Positions 37,918 to 45,972 of a stretch of DNA of 64,000 nucleotides are shown one piece after another (position 1 is the stretch's first letter; each line of letters starts with the position of its first letter). The notes below the pieces were generated by a model. That model was not told the DNA's origin. It searched no databases and saw only the letters and a list, made by a program, of their open reading frames with translations. A program made the translations under genes and the position numbers. Where the stretch lies: NCBI RefSeq assembly GCF_017355965.1, contig NZ_JAFIQW010000003.1:24001-88000 (forward strand), in the 5' to 3' direction. The DNA comes from Desertivibrio insolitus (GTDB lineage Bacteria > Actinomycetota > Actinomycetes > Actinomycetales > Microbacteriaceae).

Positions 37918-40008
37918 GTGACTATTGAGGGTCGGTCGCCGAAACGGTGGCTGCTCGGAGAACCTCTCCCGTCCGACAAGCTCGAGGGGCAACTTCTCCG
38001 GAAGAGATTCGCTCTCCCGATCTTCGCCAGTGACCCGCTCTCCTCCGTGGCGTACGCGCCGCAGGAGCTGCTGCTGATCCTGACGCTCGGAGGGCTCGCG
38101 TTCCTGTCGTTCGCGCCGTGGGTGGCGGCGGCCGTCGTCGTGCTGCTCGTCGTCGTCGTCGCGTCGTACCGCCAGCTGATCAAGGCCTACCCGTCCGGCG
38201 GCGGCGACTACGAGGTGGCGCACCGCAACCTCGGCGAGAAGGCCGGGCTCGTCGTGGCATCCGCCCTGCTCGTCGACTACGTGCTGACCGTGGCCGTGTC
38301 GGTCGCGTCGGGCGTCGACAACATCATCTCCGCGTTCCCGGAACTCAACCCGGCCCGCGTCGAGATCGCCATCGGCTTCGTCATCGTGCTCGCCGCCGTG
38401 AACCTCCGCGGCGTCTCCGAGTCGAGCAAGGCGTTCGCCGTGCCGACCTACCTCTTCATCGGCAGCGTGCTCGTCATGGTCGTCGTCGGCCTCGCCCGCA
38501 CGCTCGCCGGCGACGCCCCGATCGCCGAGAGCTCGCAGTACACCGTCGAAGCGCACGAGCTCTCGCAGGCCGCCTTCGTGCTCCTGCTCCTCCGCGCCTT
38601 CGCGAGCGGATGTTCCGCGCTCACCGGCGTCGAGGCGATCAGCAACGGCGTGCCCGCGTTCCGGATGCCGAAGGTGCGCAACGCCCAGCGCACGCTCGTG
38701 CTCATGGGCGGCATCGCGATCACCCTGTTCGTCGGCGTCACCGCGCTCGCGCTCATCGCCCGCGTGCACTACGCCGAGGCCCCCTGCGACCTCGTCGGCT
38801 GGGCCGAGTGCGCGACCGAGCCGCAGCTCAGCGTCATGGCGCAGCTCGCCGCCGCCACGTTCGGCGCGGGCAGCCTGCCGTTCTTCGTCATCCAGGCCGC
38901 GACCGCCGCGGTGCTGCTCCTCGCCGCGAACACCGCCTTCAACGGCTTCCCGCTGCTCGGCTCGGTGCTCGCGAAGGACAGCTACGCACCCAAGTCGCTG
39001 CTCACCCGCGGCGACCGCCTCGTGTACTCCAACGGCGTCATCGTGCTCGCGCTCGCGGCATCCGTCATCCTGCTCGTCTACCAGGCGAGCGTCACCGGGC
39101 TGATCCAGCTCTACATCATCGGCGTCTTCGTGAGCTTCACCCTCGGCCAGATCGGCATGGTGCGCCACTGGCTCCGGATGCTGCGCGAGGGCTGCACCGA
39201 CCGGCAGACCGTCGTGCGGTCGCTGTCGATCAACGCGGTCGGTGCGACCCTCACCGGCGTCGTGCTCGTGGTCGTGACTATCACCAAGTTCACGCACGGC
39301 GCGTGGCTCGTCTTCGCGATCATGCCGGTGCTGTTCTGGGTGATGCTGCGCATCAACCGCTACTACGGCAAGGTCGAGCGCGACATCGCGGTCGACGACG
39401 TGACCGAGTTCGGCTCGGCCGGCGACCACGGCATCGTGCTCGTCGGGCGCATGCAGAAGCCCGTGCTCAAGGCCCTCGACTACGCGATCGCCGCGCGGCA
39501 CGCGTCGCTCGAGGCCGTGCACGTCTCCACCGACGACGCCGCGACGCAGAAGCTGCTCGCCGAGTGGGAGAAGCAGAACATCGAGGTGCCGCTCACGGTC
39601 GTGCCCTCGCCGTACCGCGAGATCGCGACGCCGCTGATCTACCACATCAAGCAGCGGCGCGAGGAGGTCGGCCCCGAGGTCGTCACCGTCTACACGCCGG
39701 AGTACATCGTCGGCCACTGGTGGGAGGAGCTGCTGCACAACCACCGCGCCCGCCGCATCCGCAACCGCCTCATGCTGTGCCCGGGCGTCACCGTCGCGGT
39801 CGTGCCGTGGCTGCTCGACTCGTCGCGCGCGCTCTACACGCGCACGTCGCGGCCGCTGCCCGGCCAGGACCGTCGCGGCGAGCCCCTGCGTCCTCCGCTG
39901 AAGCGAGCGCACATCCCGCTCGACGGGCGCCCGCGCGACCTCAACGCGACCCCCGGACGGCCGGAGAAGCGCGACGCCCTCACGGGGCAGGGACCGCACG
40001 GCCTGTGA
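37918..40008 (+). CDS. APC-superfamily permease, KimA-like (possible potassium importer)
   Basis: 696 residues. Residues ~1-470 form an APC/LeuT-fold permease of about 12 helices, opening with LLGEPLPSDK and LPIFASDPLSSVAYAPQE, which match the KimA (YdaO) group of proton-coupled potassium importers. Residues ~490-696 are cytoplasmic, with a USP-like part (HGIVLVGRMQKPVLKALDYAIA, LEAVHVSTDD) and a basic Pro/Arg-rich end. KimA proteins are shut by c-di-AMP binding in this cytoplasmic domain; that control is family knowledge, not visible here. An amino-acid permease is the alternative. The stop overlaps the GTG of crcB1 (GTGA), coupling the operon. Confidence 0.8.
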   Translation: MTIEGRSPKRWLLGEPLPSDKLEGQLLRKRFALPIFASDPLSSVAYAPQELLLILTLGGLAFLSFAPWVAAAVVVLLVVVVASYRQLIKAYPSGGGDYEVAHRNLGEKAGLVVASALLVDYVLTVAVSVASGVDNIISAFPELNPARVEIAIGFVIVLAAVNLRGVSESSKAFAVPTYLFIGSVLVMVVVGLARTLAGDAPIAESSQYTVEAHELSQAAFVLLLLRAFASGCSALTGVEAISNGVPAFRMPKVRNAQRTLVLMGGIAITLFVGVTALALIARVHYAEAPCDLVGWAECATEPQLSVMAQLAAATFGAGSLPFFVIQAATAAVLLLAANTAFNGFPLLGSVLAKDSYAPKSLLTRGDRLVYSNGVIVLALAASVILLVYQASVTGLIQLYIIGVFVSFTLGQIGMVRHWLRMLREGCTDRQTVVRSLSINAVGATLTGVVLVVVTITKFTHGAWLVFAIMPVLFWVMLRINRYYGKVERDIAVDDVTEFGSAGDHGIVLVGRMQKPVLKALDYAIAARHASLEAVHVSTDDAATQKLLAEWEKQNIEVPLTVVPSPYREIATPLIYHIKQRREEVGPEVVTVYTPEYIVGHWWEELLHNHRARRIRNRLMLCPGVTVAVVPWLLDSSRALYTRTSRPLPGQDRRGEPLRPPLKRAHIPLDGRPRDLNATPGRPEKRDALTGQGPHGL

Positions 40009-40382
40009 GCCGCGCGGCCGACCTCGGCGCGGTCGCCCTCGGCGGACTCGCCGGGGGCGCGGTGCGTCTGGCGGTCGACTCGACCGTGCCGCCCGGCGCG
40101 TTCCCGTGGGGCACGCTCGCGATCAACACGCTCGGCTCGCTCGTGCTCGCGCTGCTCGCGGCGTGGCTGTGGCCCGTGGCGCCGCGGCTCGTGCGGCTCG
40201 GCGTCGGTCCTGGGCTGCTCGGCGCGTTCACGACGTTCTCCGCGGTCGCGGTGTCGGCGATCACGCTGCCGCTCGCGGCCGCGGTGACCTACATCGTCGC
40301 GACGCTCGTGCTCGGTTTCGCGGCCGCGCTTGGCGGGCTCGCGCTCGGGCGGGCGCTCACTCCCCCAGCGGACGCCGCATGA
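40005..40382 (+). CDS. crcB1: Fluoride channel subunit CrcB/Fluc (first of two)
   Basis: 125 residues, four helices. GGLAGGAVRLAVD, GTLAINTLGSLVLALL and GPGLLGAFTTFSAVAV are the Fluc signatures, including the Asn of the N-x-x-G stretch and the Phe/Thr-rich TTFS track. Fluc channels export fluoride passively and work as antiparallel dimers. The start overlaps the permease stop and the stop overlaps the start of the second crcB, so the stoichiometry is set by coupling. Confidence 0.93.
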   Translation: MSRAADLGAVALGGLAGGAVRLAVDSTVPPGAFPWGTLAINTLGSLVLALLAAWLWPVAPRLVRLGVGPGLLGAFTTFSAVAVSAITLPLAAAVTYIVATLVLGFAAALGGLALGRALTPPADAA

Positions 40383-40717
40383 TCGCGCTCGTCACCGTCG
40401 TCGCGGCCGCGCTCGGCGCGGTGCTGCGTCAACTGGTGACCGTCGCGCTGCCGGCGCCGTGGGGCGTGCTCGCCGTGAATGCCGTCGGCAGCGCGCTCGC
40501 GGGCGCCGTCGTCGCGATCGCACCCGCCGACCTGCGGCTCGTGCTCGTGACCGGGCTCGCCGGCGGCCTCACGACGTTCAGCACGTTCAGTCTCGAGACC
40601 GTGGAACTCGCGCTCGAGGGGCGGTGGCGGGTCGCCGTGGCATCCGTCGCCGCGAACCTCGTGCTCGGGATCGGGCTCGCGGGGGCCGGGTTCGTGGTGG
40701 CGTCGGCGCTGGTGTGA
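40379..40717 (+). CDS. crcB2: Fluoride channel subunit CrcB/Fluc (second of two)
   Basis: 112 residues, four helices: AAALGAVLRQLVTVA, GVLAVNAVGSALAGAVV and GLAGGLTTFSTFSLETVEL. Together with the preceding gene it fits the heterodimeric Fluc arrangement in which two divergent subunits assemble with opposite membrane orientation. ATGA overlap with crcB1 at 40379-40382. Unusual tandem stem-loops lie just downstream. Confidence 0.93.
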   Translation: MIALVTVVAAALGAVLRQLVTVALPAPWGVLAVNAVGSALAGAVVAIAPADLRLVLVTGLAGGLTTFSTFSLETVELALEGRWRVAVASVAANLVLGIGLAGAGFVVASALV

Positions 40718-40744
40718 GGCGCGCGTGACCCGCTGGTTGCGGCG

Positions 40745-40819
40745 TCTGTAGGACGGGCGCCGCGACGCGCCGCGCGACCGGTGGCGGGGTGCGGCGTGTC
40801 GGTACGGGGCTCCTACAGA
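40745..40819. repeat. Stem-loop element A after crcB2
   Basis: Outer stem TCTGTAGGA (40745-40753) / TCCTACAGA (40811-40819); inner stem CGACGCGCCGC (40763-40773) / GCGGCGTGTCG (40791-40801, one G-T). The inner sequences recur in element B, while the outer ones are replaced. Confidence 0.75.
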
Positions 40820-40847
40820 GGCCGCAGTGCCCGGCCGGTTCTCTCGG

Positions 40848-40913
40848 CAGGACAGATGCCGCGACGCGCCGAGTCTCCGCGCGCTCGGGCGGCGTGTCGC
40901 CGGGCTTGTCCTG
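40848..40913. repeat. Stem-loop element B after crcB2
   Basis: Outer stem CAGGACA (40848-40854) / TGTCCTG (40907-40913); inner stem CGACGCGCCGA (40862-40872) / GCGGCGTGTCG (40889-40899). Same architecture and inner arms as element A, but a different, still self-complementary outer stem. Confidence 0.75.
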
Positions 40914-40979
40914 TTGAAGGGACGCCCATGGCACGCGAGCGGGCTCCGCGGCAGCGCAGCGCCGAAGCAGCGCTAGCGA

Positions 40980-41132
40980 CTAGCGGATGCCGTCGACCGC
41001 GGTGCTTGCGGACGGGGCGCTCACGGCGGCCTTCGCGTACGCGGGCTCGGCAGCGGCGAGGCCGGCGATCACGCCGGCGAGGGCGACGGCCGCGGCGAGC
41101 AGGCGCGCGCGGAGAAGAGGGGACTTGAACAT
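40980..41132 (-). CDS. Small secreted peptide (50 residues)
   Basis: MFKSPLLRARLLAAAVAL to STAVDGIR. A basic n-region, a hydrophobic core (LLAAAVALAGVIAGLAAA) and an AxA-type site (EPAYA) make a clear signal peptide, leaving a mature peptide of only ~17-20 residues with no cysteines. It might be a secreted signal or simply a short exported tail. A GGCCC/GGGCC hairpin (41157-41174) lies in its presumed leader and the ribosome site is weak. Coding status rests mainly on the signal peptide and codon use. Confidence 0.5.
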   Translation of the reverse strand: MFKSPLLRARLLAAAVALAGVIAGLAAAEPAYAKAAVSAPSASTAVDGIR

Positions 41133-41336
41133 CGGGACTGGCTTCCTGGCGTCGATGGCCCTCGAACGGGGGCCGAAGATGCGGACCCGATACGGTACTC
41201 GACCCCCGCCCCGCCGCGCTGGCCAAAGACGAGCAGCATGCGGATTTCGGATGCCTGGCCGGAACACTGCCGATCGCGCTAGCCCGGCACCACGACCGCC
41301 GCGGGGCCTCGAGGGGCACCGCGCTCCAGTCATCCG

Positions 41337-42251
41337 TCAGCCCTTCTCGGCTCCCGCGGTCGTGTTCATGATCCGGCGCTGGAAGATGAAGAACAGGATT
41401 GCGACCGGGATGGTCATGAGCACGGCGGCCGCGAGCTGCAGCGGGTACTGGTTGCCTTCGCCGAGCTGCCCCGAGACGAGCGAGGCGACCCCCGTCGTCA
41501 GGGTGTTGAGCTCGCTGCTCTGCCGTGACACGACGAAGTGCGCGAACTCGTTCCACGAGCCTTGGAAGCTGAGGATGAACAGCGTCACGAGAGCGGGCCG
41601 GGCCATGGGGAGCACGATGGTCCAGAACGTTCGGAAGACGCCGGCGCCGTCGATGCGTGCCGCCTCCTCGACGCTCACCGGGATCGAGTCGAAGAACTGC
41701 TTCATGATGAAGATGCCCGCGGCGGTCGACAGCAGCGGCACGATCATGCCGGCGTAGCTGTCGTACATGCCGAGCTGCTGCAGGATCAGGAACCGCGGGA
41801 TGAGCAGCACGACGTTGGGCACGCTCAGCACGGCGAGGAACGCGGCGAACAGCAGCGTCCGCCCGCGGAACTTCAACCGCGACAGCGCGTAGCCCGCCAG
41901 CGAGTCGAAGAACATGCGGCCGATCGTGACGAACACCGTGATGAGCACCGAGTTGCCCGCCCACCGAGCGATGTCGGTGTCGTTGAACAGCCGGTCGTAC
42001 GCGGCGAACGTCACCGTGCCGGGCAGCAGCGCGAGCGCGTTCTGGGTCGCCTCGGCATCCGTCTTGAAGCTCGACGCGATCGAGATGAGGAAGGGGTAGA
42101 TGTAGATCAGCGCGAGGGCGACGAGCATCAGGTAGCTCAGGGTCGCGCCGGTCAGCAGCCGCGCGCTCGGGCGGCGCTTGCGCGGCGTGATGACGCGGCC
42201 GTCGTGCCCGCGCGGCTCGGTCGTGGTCGGCTTCTCCGCGATCGCGGTCAT
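41337..42251 (-). CDS. Sugar ABC transporter permease, MalG/AraQ type
   Basis: 304 residues with six membrane helices after a ~35-residue cytoplasmic N-terminus. The EAA loop that docks onto the ATPase is seen as EEAARIDGAGVFRTFWTIVLPMARPAL. It is last in the lacI - binding protein - permease - permease operon; one base separates it from the upstream permease stop. No ATPase gene is nearby, so a shared MsiK-like ATPase encoded elsewhere probably powers the system, as in other actinobacteria. Confidence 0.93.
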   Translation of the reverse strand: MTAIAEKPTTTEPRGHDGRVITPRKRRPSARLLTGATLSYLMLVALALIYIYPFLISIASSFKTDAEATQNALALLPGTVTFAAYDRLFNDTDIARWAGNSVLITVFVTIGRMFFDSLAGYALSRLKFRGRTLLFAAFLAVLSVPNVVLLIPRFLILQQLGMYDSYAGMIVPLLSTAAGIFIMKQFFDSIPVSVEEAARIDGAGVFRTFWTIVLPMARPALVTLFILSFQGSWNEFAHFVVSRQSSELNTLTTGVASLVSGQLGEGNQYPLQLAAAVLMTIPVAILFFIFQRRIMNTTAGAEKG

Positions 42252-42252
42252 G

Positions 42253-43386
42253 TCAGTCCCTCCGTCCGGCCCCGGCCTCGAGCCGGATCGTGCCCTGCGC
42301 GAGCGCGGCCTCGTTCTGCCGTTGGTCGTCGCTCGGGTTGATGCGCCTGCGGTCGCGGCGCTTCTCGGTGTCGCGGTCGCGCAGGATCCAGCGCTGCAGC
42401 AGCGTCAGCGCGACGATGATCGCGAACAGGATGAACGCGATCGCGGCGCCTCGTCCCCAGCGCAGGTCCTCGAACGACGTGTCGTAGGCGAGGAAGGCGG
42501 GGGTGAGCAGCGTCTTGCCAGGGGCGCCGGCGCCGGTCAGGTAGATCTGGTCGAAGACCTGCCAGGTGCCGATGAGGCCGAGCGTCAGCACGGTGAACAG
42601 CGTCGGCTTCAGCATCGGCAGCGTCACCGAGAAGAACTTGCGGAAGACGCCCGCCCCGTCGATCTCGGCGGCCTCGTCGATCTCCTCGCCGATGTTCTGC
42701 AGCGCGGCGAGGAACAGCAGCATGAACGTGCCCGACGTCGTGAAGATCGCGAGCACGATGAGCGTGACCATCGCGACCGACGGGCCGCTCAGCCAGCTCC
42801 ACCAGGTGAGGCCGAGCGGACCCTCGCCGGCGAGGAACGCGGGGGCGGAGGTGACGCCGACCGCACCCAGGAGGTTGTGGATGACACCGCTCGGGTCGTT
42901 GAACCAGTTCGGGCCGTCGATCGAGAGCACCGAGAGCAGCTGATTGACCGCACCCGAGGCGCTGAAGAGGAAGAGGAAGACCACGGTGATCGCGATGGAG
43001 CTCGTCACCGACGGGAAGTAGAACGCGGTGCGGAAGAAGCCGCGCCCCTTGAGCACTCGCCGGTTGACCTGCACCGCGAGGAACAGGGCGAGCGCCGTCT
43101 GCAGTGGCACGACGAGCAGCACGTAGTAGATGTTGTTGCGGAGGCTGGTGCCGAAGTCCTCGCGTGCGAGGCCGTCCTCGGTGAGCACGTCGGCGTAGTT
43201 CTCGGCACCGACGAACTGGGCGCGACCGCCGATGGGCGATCCGAGTCCGTTCCAGTTCGTGAAGCTCACCCACAGGGCGAGCAGGATCGGCAGGGCGAGG
43301 AAGACGCCGATGATGACGATGGACGGCAGCGTGAAGAGCCATCCGGACACCGCCTCGTTGCGGCGGATGCCTGAGCGCTTGGCCAA
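42253..43386 (-). CDS. Sugar ABC transporter permease, MalF/UgpA type
   Basis: 377 residues, longer than usual because of an extracytoplasmic insertion (about 115-195: FSASGAVNQLLSVLSIDGPNWF and onward) between membrane helices, as in MalF-type subunits. EAA loop: DEAAEIDGAGVFRKFFSVTLPMLKPTL. A ~25-residue Arg-rich cytoplasmic tail follows the last helix. It pairs with the next gene as the membrane channel. The gap to the upstream binding-protein gene (121 bases) holds a large nested palindrome. Confidence 0.93.
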   Translation of the reverse strand: MAKRSGIRRNEAVSGWLFTLPSIVIIGVFLALPILLALWVSFTNWNGLGSPIGGRAQFVGAENYADVLTEDGLAREDFGTSLRNNIYYVLLVVPLQTALALFLAVQVNRRVLKGRGFFRTAFYFPSVTSSIAITVVFLFLFSASGAVNQLLSVLSIDGPNWFNDPSGVIHNLLGAVGVTSAPAFLAGEGPLGLTWWSWLSGPSVAMVTLIVLAIFTTSGTFMLLFLAALQNIGEEIDEAAEIDGAGVFRKFFSVTLPMLKPTLFTVLTLGLIGTWQVFDQIYLTGAGAPGKTLLTPAFLAYDTSFEDLRWGRGAAIAFILFAIIVALTLLQRWILRDRDTEKRRDRRRINPSDDQRQNEAALAQGTIRLEAGAGRRD

Positions 43387-43412
43387 CTGGCGCCCTCCTT
43401 TCTGGTGGGTGT

Positions 43413-43498
43413 CGGCGGTCGAGTAGGCGGTCGACGGATCGAGAGCCTCACGAAGTGAGCGAGGTTTCGATCCTCCATGCCGCGCTACCCGACCGCCG
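43413..43498. repeat. Nested palindromic element inside the sugar-uptake operon
   Basis: Outer arms CGGCGGTCGAGTAGGCGG (43413-43430) and CCGCGCTACCCGACCGCCG (43480-43498) enclose a second palindrome at 43436-43473 with GGATCGA/TCGATCC ends and a CTCAC-GAA-GTGAG core. The left outer arm is identical to that of the element at 33037. Confidence 0.8.
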
Positions 43499-43507
43499 GG
43501 TCGGGCG

Positions 43508-44743
43508 TCAGCCCCGGCTCTCCTCGAGCGCCGCCTCGAGGTTCGACTGCAGGTCGGACAGGAGGGCCTGCGGATCCGCGGAGTCGAGCGACTCGAGCGA
43601 CGCGTTGAAGTCGGCGATCACGTCGGCCGCGCCGGCGAAGGCGACGGGGCTCTCGGCGTACTCGGCACCCGCCACGAAGGCCTGGTTCTCCGGGTAGGTG
43701 GTCGCGTACTCCTGCGAGGCCGCCTCGGTCGACGGGATGACACCGAAGGCGTCGGCGAAGGCGAGCTGCTGCTCGTCGCTCGTCAGGAACTCGACGAGGC
43801 CCGTCGTGTCCTCGAGGTTCTCCGAGCCCGCCGGGATACCCCAGCAGTTGCTGAAGCTGTAGGTCGACTGCCCGCCAGGGCCGGCCGGGAGCTCGACGAC
43901 CTGGTAGTTCACGTCGGGGTAGTCCGCCTCGAGCGCGCCGTTGATCCACGGGCCCTCGATCACCATGCCTGCCGTTCCGGTGCCGAAGGCCTCGCCGGCC
44001 CAGCCGGCGCCGAGGTCGGCCGGGAACTGCAGCACGCCGGCTTCGAGGAGGCCCTGCACGTACTCGAGCCCCTCAACGTTCTCGGGGCTGTCCGCCGTGA
44101 CCTCGGTGCCGTCCTCGCTGACTATCGAGCCGCCGGCCTGGTTCATGAAGAGACCGATGCGGGCGTACTCGGCGCCGAACGAGAGGCCGGTGACGCCGCT
44201 GTCGGTCAGGCGCTGCGCGGCGTTCTGCAGCGACGCCCAGTCGGTCGGGATGTCGGCGTCCGTCAGCCCCGCGGCCGCCCACAGGTCGGTGTTGATGACG
44301 AGGCCGAGGGTCGAGAAATCCTTCGGCGCGCAGTAGAACTCGTCCTCGAACGTGAACGTCTCCGTCAACGTGGGGAGGAAGTCCCCCGAGTTCGCCAGGT
44401 CGGACGCGTAGGGCTCGAGGTACTGGTTCGAGGCGTAGGTCTGGAACTGGTCCCAGCTCATGTAGAAGATGTCGGGCGGGTTGTTGCCCGAGAAGCCCTG
44501 GCCGAGCTGCTGGGTGAGGTCGCTCGCCGCGACGACCTCGACGTCGACTCCGCTCTCCTCGCTCCAGGCGTCGACCGCGGACTGCACGGCCTGCGTCTCG
44601 GCGTCGCCGGAGGACCCGATGAGCATCGTGAGGCCCTCGTCGCCGGAGCCACCACCGGAGCCGGAACACCCGGCGAGCGCGACGGCGAGCCCGGAGGCCA
44701 CCGCCAGCGATGCGACCCGCACCGCCGTCTTCTGCTGCTTCAT
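43508..44743 (-). CDS. Sugar-binding lipoprotein of the ABC transporter
   Basis: 411 residues. Signal peptide with lipobox LAGC, a Gly/Ser spacer, then a two-lobed solute-binding fold (family 1): GSSGDAETQAVQSAVDAWSEESG, NPPDIFYMSWDQFQTYA, and IEGPWINGALEADYPDVNY typical of MalE-like oligosaccharide binders. ATG 44743 follows AAAGGA at a good distance; the ATG at 44758 encodes only five extra residues and overlaps the ribosome site. It lies 11 bases after the lacI stop. Confidence 0.93.
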   Translation of the reverse strand: MKQQKTAVRVASLAVASGLAVALAGCSGSGGGSGDEGLTMLIGSSGDAETQAVQSAVDAWSEESGVDVEVVAASDLTQQLGQGFSGNNPPDIFYMSWDQFQTYASNQYLEPYASDLANSGDFLPTLTETFTFEDEFYCAPKDFSTLGLVINTDLWAAAGLTDADIPTDWASLQNAAQRLTDSGVTGLSFGAEYARIGLFMNQAGGSIVSEDGTEVTADSPENVEGLEYVQGLLEAGVLQFPADLGAGWAGEAFGTGTAGMVIEGPWINGALEADYPDVNYQVVELPAGPGGQSTYSFSNCWGIPAGSENLEDTTGLVEFLTSDEQQLAFADAFGVIPSTEAASQEYATTYPENQAFVAGAEYAESPVAFAGAADVIADFNASLESLDSADPQALLSDLQSNLEAALEESRG

Positions 44744-44754
44744 TGCATTTCCTT

Positions 44755-45846
44755 TCATGGGCGCGAGCCCGTTTCCTGGTGCCTGCCCGGCAGCGACGCC
44801 GGACCGGGGTCTGGATGGAGAAGCGGCCTCGTCTCACGGACCACGAGGCGCGGGGTCACGAGCCGATGCGCGGAGTCGGCGCCGCGCACGACGGAGTCGC
44901 CGGTCTCGCCCAGCAGGAGCTCGAGCACGCCGGCAGCGACGCGGTCGAGCTGCTGCTCGACACTGGAGAAGCCGACGGCATCCGCGACCGGGGTGTCGTC
45001 GAAGCCGATGACCGGCACCTCGCGGTGCCCGACGGACGCGAGTCCGAGCAGGGCGCCGAGCGCGAGGGAGTCGCTCGCGCACACGACGGCGTCGACCTCG
45101 AGCACGGGGCCGAACGCGTCGACGACGGCGTGGCGGGCGAGCGGGGCGCCGTCCTCACTCGTGACGACGAGTTCCTGGAGCGCATGCTCGCCGACGACGG
45201 GACGCATCGCGTCCTCCCAGCCGCGGCGGCGGTCGTCGCCCGTGCCGGAACCGGCGGGCCAGCCGAGGAACGCGACGCGGCGGCGTCCCTGCGCGAGGAG
45301 ATGTTCAGTCGCCGCGCGCACGCCCGCGCGCCCGTCCACGTCGACCCAGTGGTGGCGCGGATCGTTGATGTCGTCGACACCCCAGGGGCGCCCGAACGTG
45401 ACGAACGGCACCTCGTTGTCGATGAGCCATTCGGTGCGCGGGTCGCCGTGGAAGGTCGAGGTCAGCACGAACGCGTCGACGTCGGCGGCGTCGTTCAGCC
45501 GCCGGATCTGCTCGATCTCGTCCTCGGGATCCTGCGCGGTGAAGAGCAGCACCCGCATCGACCGCTCGGCGGCCTGCGCGGTGAGGGCGTGCAGGAACCG
45601 GTCGTGGATGGAACCCGAGATCCCTGCGGCCATCGCGTCGAGCCGGATGCCGATCGTGGACGAGCGACGGGTCCGCAGTCGCCGGGCGGATGCGTGGGGG
45701 CGGTACCCCAACTCACGGATCGCCTGCTCGACCCGCTCCCGCGTGCCCTCCCGCACGATCGAGGGGCTGTTGAGCACGTTGGACACGGTCTGTCGCGAGA
45801 CTCCGGCGACGCGGGCGACGTCCGCCACCGTGGGCTGTACTCCCAT
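44755..45846 (-). CDS. LacI-family regulator of the sugar locus
   Basis: 363 residues. N-terminal helix-turn-helix with hinge (about 5-60: TVADVARVAGVSRQTVSNVLNSPSIVREGTRERVEQAIRELGYRPHASARRLRTRRS), then a periplasmic-binding-protein-like effector domain (CASDSLALGALLGL, VIGFDDTPVAD). First gene of the transport operon. The operator TTTGATCGTTCAAA lies 31 bases upstream, where it can control both this operon and the divergent glucosidase gene. The effector is probably the imported sugar or a breakdown product. Confidence 0.93.
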   Translation of the reverse strand: MGVQPTVADVARVAGVSRQTVSNVLNSPSIVREGTRERVEQAIRELGYRPHASARRLRTRRSSTIGIRLDAMAAGISGSIHDRFLHALTAQAAERSMRVLLFTAQDPEDEIEQIRRLNDAADVDAFVLTSTFHGDPRTEWLIDNEVPFVTFGRPWGVDDINDPRHHWVDVDGRAGVRAATEHLLAQGRRRVAFLGWPAGSGTGDDRRRGWEDAMRPVVGEHALQELVVTSEDGAPLARHAVVDAFGPVLEVDAVVCASDSLALGALLGLASVGHREVPVIGFDDTPVADAVGFSSVEQQLDRVAAGVLELLLGETGDSVVRGADSAHRLVTPRLVVRETRPLLHPDPGPASLPGRHQETGSRP

Positions 45847-45877
45847 GCCCGCCTCCTCGCAAGCCGATCCGAAGAAC

Positions 45878-45907
45878 TTTGATCGTTCAAATCGTGGTCA
45901 CTATATT
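45878..45907. promoter_or_regulatory. LacI-type operator on the divergent promoter
   Basis: The palindrome TTTGATCGTTCAAA (45878-45891) has the central CG typical of LacI-family sites. On the plus strand its TTGATC (45879-45884) doubles as the -35 box of a promoter with a 17-base spacer and TATATT (45902-45907). Confidence 0.78.
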
Positions 45908-45972
45908 TGCTCGGGTACGAGGGTCTGTCAACGAGGCCGGCCCCGCCGACGAGCGCAGGGAGCTCCACCGGG

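Noticed and set aside
41337-45846. A missing ATPase gene of the sugar ABC transporter hidden in another frame
   Set aside because: No Walker A or LSGGQ motif appears in any frame of the locus; a shared ATPase encoded elsewhere is the usual actinobacterial solution.
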